Source of the DNA: Desulfomicrobiaceae bacterium
GTDB lineage: Bacteria; Desulfobacterota; Desulfovibrionia; Desulfovibrionales; Desulfomicrobiaceae
Assembly: GCA_003530935.1 (NCBI GenBank)
Contig: DPEO01000063.1
Coordinates: 1 to 13,603, forward strand
DNA length: 13,603 bases
Direction of reading: 5' to 3'
Part shown: in pieces, positions 7,036 through 13,603 of the stretch
How the letters are laid out: each line of letters opens with the position of its first letter
Numbering within the stretch: the first letter of the stretch is position 1
Notes under the pieces: generated by a model
Databases searched by the model: none
What the model saw: only the letters and a program-made list of their open reading frames with translations
What the model was told of the DNA's origin: nothing
Translations under genes and position numbers: made by a program

Positions 7036-7488
7036 GTGGATATTCTCATCGTCAATGGGCCGAACCTCGGCTATCTCGGGGTGCGGCAGCCGGAAATCTA
7101 CGGAACCCGGGGCATGGACGCGGTGCCAGGCTTGGTGGCGGAGCTCATGGGCCCGCATGCCCACTCGGTGCGGCTTTCCTTCTTTCAGTCCAATAGCGAG
7201 GGGGGGCTTATCGACCGCCTGGAGCAGGCCTGGAAGGAGCGGGTGGACGGCATTGTCATCAATCCGGGGGCGTACACCCACACGAGCCTCGCCTTGGCCG
7301 ACTGTCTGGCGTGGATCGGCATCCCGTATGTGGAGGTGCATCTGAGCAATGTAGCGGGCCGAGCCGAATCCATTCGGCATACGAGCCTTACGGCACCCCG
7401 CGCGGCAGGCACCCTTGCCGGATTTGGTATCCTCGGATATGCCTTGGCGGTTCGGGCGCTGTGGCAGATGCGGCAGACCGCCTCGTGA
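7036..7488 (+). CDS. aroQ: Type II 3-dehydroquinate dehydratase
   Basis: Catalyses dehydration of 3-dehydroquinate to 3-dehydroshikimate, the third step of the shikimate pathway to aromatic amino acids; it is a cytoplasmic dodecamer in known relatives. The 150-residue length is typical of the small type II enzyme. Signatures are NGPNLGYLGVRQPEIYG (7-23) with the flexible-loop Arg17 and catalytic Tyr22, FFQSNSEGGLID (49-60), GIVINPGAYTHTSLAL (72-87) with Asn76, and VEVHLSN (99-105) with catalytic His102. The start is a GTG, chosen because AGGAGG ends 6 bases before it. The ATG five bases earlier is in another frame. It lies 33 bp upstream of efp on the same strand, so the two are probably co-transcribed. 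Confidence 0.95.
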   Translation: MDILIVNGPNLGYLGVRQPEIYGTRGMDAVPGLVAELMGPHAHSVRLSFFQSNSEGGLIDRLEQAWKERVDGIVINPGAYTHTSLALADCLAWIGIPYVEVHLSNVAGRAESIRHTSLTAPRAAGTLAGFGILGYALAVRALWQMRQTAS

Positions 7489-7521
7489 GCGCCGACGTAT
7501 TTTTCTGGCAAGGAGAATGGC

Positions 7522-8079
7522 ATGATTTCGACGACGGATTTTAAAAAAGGCAAAAAGATTGAAATCGACGGCGCGCCCTGTGAGATTCTGGAGTGCAGCC
7601 ACTACAAGCCCGGCAAAGGCGGGGCGTTTATGCGCACCAAGTATCGCAATCTCATCACCGGCGCGGTGGTGGAGCAGAACTTCCGCTCAGGGATGAAATT
7701 TCCCAAGCCGGATCTGGAAGTCCGGGAAATGCAGTATCTGTACCGTGAGGGCGAGGATTTCGTCTTCATGGACATGACCTCCTATGAGCAGATGACTGTG
7801 TCCGCTGCAGTGGTGGGGGAGAAGGGTGGCTACCTCAAGGAAGCCTCGTCGTATCGGGTCATGCTCTATGAAGGGCGGCCGCTGGATCTCGAGATCCCGG
7901 CTTCGGTGGTCTTGGAGGTGACGGCCACGGATCCCGGAGTCAAGGGGGATACCGTGACCGGCGCCACCAAGCCCGCCACCTTGGAGACCGGCGTGGTGGT
8001 CCAGGTGCCGCTTTTCGTGGAGACCGGGGATCGTATCAAGATCAACACGGAAACCGGCGCCTACCTGGGCCGCGAGTAG
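7522..8079 (+). CDS. efp: Translation elongation factor P
   Basis: EF-P binds between the P and E sites of stalled ribosomes and promotes peptide-bond formation at consecutive prolines. The 185-residue length is standard. The N-terminal KOW-like domain (about 3-60) ends its tip loop in HYKPGKGGAF, with Lys32 at the position that is modified in many bacteria. Two OB domains follow (about 65-125 and 128-185), the last carrying GDTVTGATKPATLETG and ending GDRIKINTETGAYLGRE, both typical of EF-P. AAGGAG (7510-7515) lies 6 bases before the ATG. No epmA/epmB, earP or deoxyhypusine-type modification gene is in the window, so the form of Lys32 modification is unknown. The gene is followed by a strong intrinsic terminator. 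Confidence 0.97.
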   Translation: MISTTDFKKGKKIEIDGAPCEILECSHYKPGKGGAFMRTKYRNLITGAVVEQNFRSGMKFPKPDLEVREMQYLYREGEDFVFMDMTSYEQMTVSAAVVGEKGGYLKEASSYRVMLYEGRPLDLEIPASVVLEVTATDPGVKGDTVTGATKPATLETGVVVQVPLFVETGDRIKINTETGAYLGRE

Positions 8080-8100
8080 GGCCGGAAACTGCGGGATGCG

Positions 8101-8138
8101 CAAGGCCATGGAGGCGGCTCCGTGGCCTTGTGTTTTTT
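8101..8138 (+). terminator. Intrinsic terminator after efp
   Basis: A 13-bp stem (8101-8113 with 8118-8130, twelve Watson-Crick pairs and one G-U) closes a GCGG tetraloop, followed by TGTTTTTT (8131-8138). It is 21 bp after the efp stop codon and reads in the plus direction only, because no T-run flanks the other side. It should end the aroQ-efp transcript. It ends only 10 bases before the ftsK start codon. Confidence 0.9.
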
Positions 8139-8148
8139 GCGAGGGGCT

Positions 8149-10308
8149 ATGCGAGACATGCGAGTGTTGGTGCGGGAAATTGCCGCACTGGTCTGTGGGG
8201 TCGTGTTGGTGCTTTTGGTGGCGGCCCTGTACTCCTATTCTGGTTTGGATCCGGCCCTCAACCGAGCGGTGGCCGCCAGCGAGGTCCGTAACGTGGCCGG
8301 TATTTTCGGCGCGTATCTCGCGGGCATTTTAGTGGATTTTTTCGGGGCGGCCGCTTGGCTCACCCCGCTTGGGGTGGCCGTCGTGCTCGTGCGCCTGCTC
8401 TTCCCCTCCTGGCGTATGGCCCCAGCCCGCTGGCTGGGGTGGGGACTTGCGGGGCTATGGACCCTGGTGGCGCTGGAATGGTCCTGGGTCAAAGAGCTCA
8501 TGGCGGGCCTACCCATGTATGGCGGCGGTCTCGTGGGACGGATGCTGGCGGGGTGGACGCGTCTCTATCTGGGCGAACTGGGGTTGGCCAGTGTGCTGGT
8601 CGCCGGAGGGCTTCTGGTGGCGCGTCTGACTTTGGCGGTGCCTCTTGCGGTCTTGGGCCGTACGCTCATAGCGTGGCTCTCTCCGGTCGAAAAACAGCAA
8701 ACGCCTGCACCGCAGCCCTCGCAGATGGAGGCCGCCCCGTTGCCCGATGCCCAGGTGGTGGAAGCAGAGCCTCCGCGGATGACCGTTGTCAAACCGCGGT
8801 CTTTGCGGCCCAAGCCTGGCGGGGGGAAAGCCGCACGTGCAGCGGCAAAGGCCGTTGTCCCGGCGTCGTCCTCGGGGATCGTGCTCCCACCGGTGGAGCT
8901 GCTTGCCGCAGCGCCTGCGCATAGTTCCGGGGTTGCGCAGGGAACTCTGGAGCGCCAAGCCCAGCAGCTTGCCGCATGTTTTGCGGATTTTGGCATCCAG
9001 GGCGAAGTCCAGGCCATTCAGCCTGGCCCGGTCATCACCCTGTTCGAGTTCAAGCCAGCTCCAGGGATCAAGGTGAGCCGCATTGCCAACCTGGGCGATG
9101 ATCTTTCCCTCGCTCTCAAGGCGCGGTCGGTGCGCATTGTGGCCCCGCTTCCGGGCAAAGACGCCGTGGGTATCGAAATCCCCAATGAGAAGCGCCAGTC
9201 CGTGGTGTTGCGGGAGATTTTGGAAAATCCGGCCTTCGCCCAGGGAGGGTTCTTGCCTTTGGCCTTGGGAAAAGACGCCCAAGGAACCCCCAAGGTGGTG
9301 GACCTGGCCAGAATGCCGCATCTTTTGGTGGCCGGTGCCACGGGCGCCGGCAAGTCCGTGTGTCTCAACTGCCTGCTCGTCAGTCTGCTCTACCGGCATA
9401 CGCCCGAGAGCTTACGCCTCCTTTTGGTGGACCCCAAACGGATCGAACTCGCCACGTACAGTCGGTTGCCCCATCTGGTGCATCCTGTGGTCACGGACAT
9501 GCATCTGGCCAAAAACGCCTTGGATTGGGCGGTGCGGGAGATGGAAGAGCGCTACGAGGCCATGGCCCGTTTGGGGGTGCGCCATATCACGACGTACAAT
9601 GAAAAGCTGCGCGAGTTGGGGGCGGAACTTCCGGAAGACCTCGCCGGACTCAAGCCGTTTCCCTTTTTGGTGATCGTTATCGATGAGCTTGCAGACCTCA
9701 TGATGACTGCAGCCAAGGAGGTGGAGACGAGCATCGTGCGTCTGGCGCAGCTTGCCCGGGCCGCGGGCATCCATTTGGTGCTGGCCACCCAGCGGCCGTC
9801 GGTGGACGTGGTGACCGGGATCATCAAGGCCAATTTTCCTTCGCGCATCGCTTTTCAGGTGAGCTCCAAGCACGACTCGCGGACGATCCTCGACGCTGTT
9901 GGCGCAGAGCACCTTTTGGGCCAGGGAGACATGCTCTACAAGGCGAGTGGCGGGGCTACGCTGCGGGTGCACGGCGCTTTTGTGGGGGATGACGAGATCG
10001 ACCAGGTGGTGGAGTTTTGGGCCCGCCAGACCCCCCAAAAGTTCGACGTGGACTTCGCTTCGTTGGATGGCGGCGCTGAGGACGCGGGCTCCGATGGTTC
10101 GGCCGGGGACGTGCTGGACGACCCCAAATACGCCGAGGCCTTGGAGTTGGTGTACGAGATGGGGCGCGCTTCCATTTCCATGATCCAGCGTCGGCTGCGC
10201 ATTGGTTTCAATCGGGCCGCCCGCTTTATCGAGCAGATGGAGCAGGATGGGATTATTGGTCCGGCGGATGGCAGTAAGCCTCGGGTGGTGCGGCGGCGGG
10301 AATCATAA
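8149..10308 (+). CDS. ftsK: DNA translocase FtsK
   Basis: A septum-located ATP-driven DNA pump that clears and aligns chromosome termini during division. With the ATG at 8149 it has 719 residues. The N-terminal membrane part holds about four helices (10-31, 47-85, 94-115, 147-178), followed by a short Pro/Ala-rich linker (about 180-262), far shorter than in E. coli FtsK. The motor follows: alpha domain (about 265-360), Walker A GATGAGKS (396-403), Walker B VIVIDE (508-513), and the conserved ATQRPSVDVVTGIIKANFPSRIAFQVSSKHDSRTILD region (from 546). The C-terminal winged-helix gamma domain (about 655-715; ALELVYEMGRASISMIQRRLRIGFNRAA) normally reads KOPS polarity sequences and activates XerD. 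Start choice is uncertain: GAGGGG (8141-8146) is close to the ATG at 8149 and far from the alternative ATG at 8158. A GTG at 8122 lies inside the terminator and was rejected. Confidence 0.95.
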   Translation: MRDMRVLVREIAALVCGVVLVLLVAALYSYSGLDPALNRAVAASEVRNVAGIFGAYLAGILVDFFGAAAWLTPLGVAVVLVRLLFPSWRMAPARWLGWGLAGLWTLVALEWSWVKELMAGLPMYGGGLVGRMLAGWTRLYLGELGLASVLVAGGLLVARLTLAVPLAVLGRTLIAWLSPVEKQQTPAPQPSQMEAAPLPDAQVVEAEPPRMTVVKPRSLRPKPGGGKAARAAAKAVVPASSSGIVLPPVELLAAAPAHSSGVAQGTLERQAQQLAACFADFGIQGEVQAIQPGPVITLFEFKPAPGIKVSRIANLGDDLSLALKARSVRIVAPLPGKDAVGIEIPNEKRQSVVLREILENPAFAQGGFLPLALGKDAQGTPKVVDLARMPHLLVAGATGAGKSVCLNCLLVSLLYRHTPESLRLLLVDPKRIELATYSRLPHLVHPVVTDMHLAKNALDWAVREMEERYEAMARLGVRHITTYNEKLRELGAELPEDLAGLKPFPFLVIVIDELADLMMTAAKEVETSIVRLAQLARAAGIHLVLATQRPSVDVVTGIIKANFPSRIAFQVSSKHDSRTILDAVGAEHLLGQGDMLYKASGGATLRVHGAFVGDDEIDQVVEFWARQTPQKFDVDFASLDGGAEDAGSDGSAGDVLDDPKYAEALELVYEMGRASISMIQRRLRIGFNRAARFIEQMEQDGIIGPADGSKPRVVRRRES

Positions 10309-10326
10309 CCGTGCCGTATCTTCGCA

Positions 10327-10372
10327 CACCAATGAAGACGGGGAGCCTCTGGGCTCCCCGTATGCGTTGGTG
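10327..10372. terminator. Large inverted repeat between convergent ftsK and fdhB
   Basis: Inner stem of 10 perfect base pairs (10338-10347 with 10352-10361, loop TCTG) beginning ACGGGGAGCC, plus an outer 6-bp stem (10327-10332 with 10367-10372, CACCAA/TTGGTG) across a 5-by-5 internal loop. It starts 19 bp after the ftsK stop codon and lies between two converging genes, the position of a bidirectional terminator. No T-run follows on either strand, so it would be an atypical intrinsic terminator. The pairing is seen; the function is inferred. Confidence 0.6.
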
Positions 10373-10411
10373 GGCCGGAGGGTTTCCGGCCCAGGGTTGG
10401 GAGGTGGGTCG

Positions 10412-11140
10412 TTAGGCCAAAGGCCTGCGGAACGGGGCCAGCCGCGCAAGCAGGCTGCGGCGGTCAAGCAGCGGCACATCGAGGCTTGCCACGGCGTAGG
10501 TATAGATTTTTTGGGGCTCCACCGGGTAGAGGTAGATGACCCGCACACTTTCCGGATCCCCCAAGGTGGCCTCGGGGTATCTTTTCTGGGCCTCCGTCAG
10601 GCGCTTTTGGGCCAGGGCGAGCATGTCGTCGTAGTCGCCGAAGTTCATGGCCCCGGTGGGACACACCTGCACGCAGGCCGGTTTGAGGCCGTTTTGCACG
10701 CGGTCCAGGCACATGGTGCATTTGGCCATGACCTTGGTTTGCGCGTTTTGGCGGGGGATGTTGTAGGGGCAGGCCTCGCGGATTTCGTTGAAGTCCGGGA
10801 GGTCTTTGGTCTTTTCGGTGAAGACCACGGCCCCGGTTTTTTCGTCGTGGTAGATGGCCGCGCTGTCGTAGGCGTCGGCGGTCATCTTGCAGGGCGGCTC
10901 GATGCAGTGGCGGCACTGTTCCGGGAAGAAGGCCCAGGTGACGAGTTCCCCTTGAGCATCGGCGATTTCCTGCATGCGGACGAGTTTGTAGGTGATGGCC
11001 GAGAGGTCCTTGGGGTTCTGGTGGGAACCCCAGTTTCTGGTCTCTTCCGCCGGGAGTTTGTTCCATTGCTTGCAGGCCACCTGGCATCCGCGGCAGGCAG
11101 TGCACTTGGTCAGATCCACAAAGAAGGCTTTTCCGGACAT
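10412..11140 (-). CDS. fdhB: Formate dehydrogenase beta (iron-sulfur) subunit
   Basis: Electron-transfer subunit that takes electrons from the catalytic alpha subunit through [4Fe-4S] clusters. Its 242 residues contain exactly twelve cysteines in ferredoxin-like sets: Cys13, 16, 19 and 23; Cys76, 79 and 84; Cys124; Cys141 and 144; Cys156 and 160. That is enough for three clusters. E. coli FdnH has sixteen and four clusters; here the segment between Cys84 and Cys124 has lost four. There is no signal peptide, as expected for a subunit exported with a Tat-targeted alpha partner, and no C-terminal membrane helix, which differs from FdnH. Both points match the soluble periplasmic FdhAB of Desulfovibrio. 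AAGGAG (11149-11154) lies 8 bases before the ATG and overlaps the fdhA stop codon, so translation of the pair is closely linked. The segment after the last Cys (about 170-242) is typical of this family. Confidence 0.94.
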   Translation of the reverse strand: MSGKAFFVDLTKCTACRGCQVACKQWNKLPAEETRNWGSHQNPKDLSAITYKLVRMQEIADAQGELVTWAFFPEQCRHCIEPPCKMTADAYDSAAIYHDEKTGAVVFTEKTKDLPDFNEIREACPYNIPRQNAQTKVMAKCTMCLDRVQNGLKPACVQVCPTGAMNFGDYDDMLALAQKRLTEAQKRYPEATLGDPESVRVIYLYPVEPQKIYTYAVASLDVPLLDRRSLLARLAPFRRPLA

Positions 11141-11148
11141 GGCTCTCT

Positions 11149-11154
11149 CTCCTT
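11149..11154 (-). promoter_or_regulatory. fdhB ribosome-binding site overlapping the fdhA stop codon
   Basis: AAGGAG on the minus strand, 8 bases before the fdhB ATG. Its first two bases are the last two of the fdhA TAA stop codon, an arrangement that favours re-initiation by ribosomes finishing fdhA. Confidence 0.75.
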
Positions 11155-13603
11155 AGGCTTTGCGCACGTTGACCATGAAGGCCTTGGTTTCCGGAATGGC
11201 CGTGTTGGGATCGCCCACTGCTGCAGTCAGCAGGTTCGCGGCGTCACCGCCGTCTTTTGGCCATACCCAGCCATAATGCCAGGGGATGCCCACCTGGTGG
11301 ACGGTATTGCCGAGGACCTTGAACGGCTTCATGCGCTTGGTGACGATGGCCACCGCCGTGAGCTGGCCGCGGGGGTTTTCCAAAATGACCTTGTCGCCAC
11401 TTTGGACGCCTTTGATCTTGGCGAGCTCTTCGCTCATCTCACAGAAGAGCTGCGGCTCGGCTTCCAAGAGCCACGGGACCCAGCGGGAGAGCACGCCGGT
11501 CTGCCAATGCTCCGTGACCCGGTAGGTGGTGCATACAAAGGGGTAGCGTGGGTCGCACACCGCACGTTTGTGGGCTTCGCCCGCAAACTCCACCGCAACG
11601 GGGCTGTTGAGCCGTTTGGAGAAGGGATGCTCGATGACCGGGCATTCCAGGGGCTCGTAGTGTTCGGGGAAGGGGCCGTCGTTGAGGCCGGGGCCGAAGA
11701 TGGAGGCGACGCCGTGCACCCGCATGATGAAGGGGTGCTTGGTGCCCGGGTCGCCGCCGCCGTCCACCACGTCGATGGTCCACTTCTTGGTGGCCTCGTC
11801 CCACGCCAGTACGGGTTTCTGCGGCTGATAGGGCTTGCCGCTGAGGTCCACCGAGGCGCGGTTGTAGAGCACGCGGCGGTTCACCGGCCAGCACCAGGAC
11901 CAGTTGGGGAAGAGTCCGACTTTTTCCTGCGCCGGGGTCTGGGTGGCGTCACGGCGGGCGGCCATGTTGCCTTTGGCGGTGTAGGAGCCGCAGTAGAGCC
12001 AGTTGCCCGAGCAGGTGGAGCCGTCGTCCTTGAGGAAGGCGAAGGAGGCTACTTGGGTGCCGGCCTTGATGGTCTCTTCCTTGCCGTCCGGGGTCTTCAC
12101 CACCGTATCCTTGAGGTAGTAGCCGTTGATGAGCTTGGCCACCTTGTGGGGGTCGAAGGTATGGCCGTCGCCCCAATCATCCACATTGAGGCCCAAGATG
12201 GGCTCGGGCATGACGCCGCCTTCCTTCTGGTAGAGCTCGCGGATCTTGCGGATGAGCTCGTAGATGATGTCGCCGTCGGGCTTGCTCTGTCCGGCGGCCT
12301 TGGGGCCGGCGTAGCGCCACTGCATCCAGCGGCCGGAGTTGGTGATGGAGCCTTCTTTTTCCACGGACACGCAGCAGGGCAGGAAGAACACCTCGGTCTT
12401 GACATCCTTGGGGTTCATGCCCGGGCCCATCCAGAAGGAGCCGGTCTCGTTTTCAAAGATGTTGACGTTGACCATCCAGTCGAGCTTGGCCAGGGCTTGG
12501 CGGGTCTTGTTGGAGTCCGCGCCGCTGGCGGCCGGGTTCATGCCCCAGGCAAAGAAGCCCTTGAACTTGCCTTTGAGCATCTGATCGAAGAGGAAGAGCC
12601 AGGAGGCGTTCTGTCCCTCGTCCAGCTTGGGCAGCCACTGGTAGGCGGTCTCGAGATCGGCGTCCTTGTACATGGCCTTGAGGAGGCTCGCCAGGTACTT
12701 GGGCTTGTTCTTCCACCAATTGACGCTCTTGGGATCGTTGTACACCGGGGTGTTGGCCTTGTTGTAGTCCGCAAGTGTTGGCCATTTCGCCCGCGGTGTG
12801 GCCATGTATCCGGGTAGAATGTGGAAGAGCAGGGCATGGTCCGTGGAGCCTTGGACGTTGGATTCCCCGCGCAGGGCGTTGACGCCGCCGCCGGCAACCC
12901 CCATGTTGCCGAGCAGGATCTGGATGATGGACATGGCCCGGATGTTCTGCACGCCGACGGAGTGCTGGGTCCATCCCATGGCATAGAGGATGGTTCCGGA
13001 TTTTTCCGGTTTTCCCGTGGCTGTGTACGCTTTGTACACGGCAAGGATCTTGTCCTCAGGCGTTCCGGTGACGGAGGCTACGGTCTTGATATCGTAGCGG
13101 CTGTAATGCTGCTTGAGCAGTTGGAATACACAGCGGGGATCCTTGAGGGTCATGTCCCGCTTGGGCACGCCGTTTTCGTCCAGTTCAAAGGCCCATTTCG
13201 TCTTGTCGTACTTGCGGGTGGCCTCGTCGTATCCTGAAAAGAGGCCGTCGTGGAAGCTATAGTCTTTGGAAACGATGAACGATGCGTTGGAATAGTTGGC
13301 GATGTATTCCTTGAAATAGAGGTCGTTATCCAGGATGTACTTGATCATGCCGCCCAGGAAGGCGATGTCCGTTCCCGAGCGCAGCGGGGCATAGATGTCC
13401 GCTTTGGTGGAGGTGCGAGTGTAGCGGGGATCCACATGGATGAGCGTGGCCCCGTTGTCCTTGGCTTTGAGGACCCACTTGAAGGAAATGGGGTGGTTTT
13501 CGGCAGCATTGCTGCCCATGATCAAAATGCAATCACTGTTCTTGATATCGATCCAGTGATTGGTCATCGCGCCGCGTCCGAACGACTCTGCCAGAGCCGC
13601 AAC
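11153..13603 (-). CDS. fdhA: Formate dehydrogenase alpha (catalytic, molybdopterin/tungstopterin) subunit, 5' end outside window
   Basis: Catalytic subunit that oxidises formate to CO2 at a bis-MGD Mo or W centre, probably in the periplasm. The last 816 codons are visible; the frame is open to the window edge as VAALAESFGRGAMTNHW. In E. coli FdnG and Desulfovibrio FdhA this stretch comes just after the catalytic Sec-His pair, so the Sec/Cys codon, the first [4Fe-4S] site and the Tat signal (about 195-200 residues) are missing. Family segments include HVDPRYTRTSTKADIYAPLRSGTDIAF, AMGWTQHSVGVQNIRAM, LLGNMGVAGGGVNALRGESNVQGSTDH, FFAWGMNPAASGADSNKTR, EKEGSITNSGRWMQWRY, TYRVTEHWQTG and the final NPNTAIPETKAFMVNV, in the fdnG/fdhA order. 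Overall wording is closest to Desulfovibrio FdhA as I recall it. The literature also uses fdnG for this family. It is followed after 12 bp by fdhB. Metal choice (Mo or W) cannot be read from the sequence. Confidence 0.95.
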   Translation of the reverse strand, partial: VAALAESFGRGAMTNHWIDIKNSDCILIMGSNAAENHPISFKWVLKAKDNGATLIHVDPRYTRTSTKADIYAPLRSGTDIAFLGGMIKYILDNDLYFKEYIANYSNASFIVSKDYSFHDGLFSGYDEATRKYDKTKWAFELDENGVPKRDMTLKDPRCVFQLLKQHYSRYDIKTVASVTGTPEDKILAVYKAYTATGKPEKSGTILYAMGWTQHSVGVQNIRAMSIIQILLGNMGVAGGGVNALRGESNVQGSTDHALLFHILPGYMATPRAKWPTLADYNKANTPVYNDPKSVNWWKNKPKYLASLLKAMYKDADLETAYQWLPKLDEGQNASWLFLFDQMLKGKFKGFFAWGMNPAASGADSNKTRQALAKLDWMVNVNIFENETGSFWMGPGMNPKDVKTEVFFLPCCVSVEKEGSITNSGRWMQWRYAGPKAAGQSKPDGDIIYELIRKIRELYQKEGGVMPEPILGLNVDDWGDGHTFDPHKVAKLINGYYLKDTVVKTPDGKEETIKAGTQVASFAFLKDDGSTCSGNWLYCGSYTAKGNMAARRDATQTPAQEKVGLFPNWSWCWPVNRRVLYNRASVDLSGKPYQPQKPVLAWDEATKKWTIDVVDGGGDPGTKHPFIMRVHGVASIFGPGLNDGPFPEHYEPLECPVIEHPFSKRLNSPVAVEFAGEAHKRAVCDPRYPFVCTTYRVTEHWQTGVLSRWVPWLLEAEPQLFCEMSEELAKIKGVQSGDKVILENPRGQLTAVAIVTKRMKPFKVLGNTVHQVGIPWHYGWVWPKDGGDAANLLTAAVGDPNTAIPETKAFMVNVRKA
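13583..13599 (-). promoter_or_regulatory. Candidate bacterial SECIS hairpin in fdhA mRNA
   Basis: In minus-strand RNA, 7 bp pair (six Watson-Crick, one G-U) around a GGC loop, inside the coding sequence. By alignment with FdnG-type proteins the selenocysteine UGA would lie just beyond the window, 12 bases past its end. The loop would then start about 23 bases after the UGA and begin with G, which agrees with published bacterial SECIS rules (apical loop 16-37 bases downstream, G among the first two loop bases). The pairing is seen; the UGA is not. Confidence 0.5.

Noticed and set aside
6760..7602. N-terminal extension of the helicase frame, continuous with it for about 280 codons
   Set aside because: The extension runs antisense to aroQ and is low-complexity, while DEAD-box homology begins immediately after the ATG at 6759.
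8122..8148. Upstream GTG start for ftsK
   Set aside because: It lies in the right arm of the efp terminator, has no ribosome-binding site and would add residues before the normal FtsK N-terminus.
10202..12817. An 871-codon open frame on the plus strand, antisense to fdhAB and starting inside ftsK
   Set aside because: It lies opposite genuine fdhA and fdhB coding sequence. Its translation is Gly/His/Val-rich with no domain resemblance; high GC at third positions leaves antisense frames open.
1..13603. Defence island, phage, insertion sequence, CRISPR, or novel multi-gene system
   Set aside because: Every substantial gene belongs to a well-known family with intact motifs. I saw no CRISPR-type spaced repeats, transposase, integrase, attachment site, tRNA or rRNA.

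Overview
The window looks like ordinary chromosome from a GC-rich, anaerobic deltaproteobacterial-type organism, most likely a sulfate reducer of the Desulfovibrionales. This assignment is an inference. It rests mainly on a formate dehydrogenase pair that closely resembles the soluble periplasmic FdhAB of Desulfovibrio, including a beta subunit with exactly three [4Fe-4S] cysteine sets. A bacteriohemerythrin and a ptb-buk pair also fit an anaerobe. No rRNA, tRNA, CRISPR array, transposase, integrase or prophage gene is visible.

Layout. (1) 2-1885 (+): the 3' part of a hybrid sensor histidine kinase (two PAS regions, HisKA, HATPase, receiver). Its end overlaps, tail to tail, the end of (2). 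(2) 1858-4383 (-): a compact cluster transcribed in the order ptb, buk, bacteriohemerythrin. ptb and buk overlap by 13 bp and hemerythrin follows after 46 bp. (3) 4529-5146 (+): a LysE/RhtB-family exporter. It converges on (4) 5143-6759 (-), a DEAD-box RNA helicase with a DbpA/CsdA-type RNA-binding domain. The two stop codons share one CTAG inside a strong hairpin. (5) 7036-8079 (+): aroQ and efp, 33 bp apart, ending in a textbook intrinsic terminator. (6) 8149-10308 (+): ftsK, whose start codon lies only about 10 bases after that terminator's T-run. (7) 11153-13603 and 10412-11140 (-): fdhA (5' end outside the window) and fdhB, converging on ftsK across a 103-bp gap that holds a large inverted repeat.

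How the genes work together. Ptb and Buk form an acyl-CoA to acyl-phosphate to carboxylate plus ATP module. FdhAB oxidises formate in the periplasm and would normally pass electrons to c-type cytochromes. The hemerythrin is a di-iron O2-binding protein, plausible as an oxygen buffer or sensor beside oxygen-sensitive metabolism. AroQ (shikimate pathway), EF-P (polyproline translation), FtsK (chromosome segregation) and the helicase are housekeeping genes.

I see no wholly new gene system here. The observations most worth checking are small: a SECIS-like hairpin at the very edge of the window, just downstream of where FdhA's selenocysteine codon should be; the terminator abutting the ftsK start; and the shared stop and hairpin between the exporter and helicase genes.
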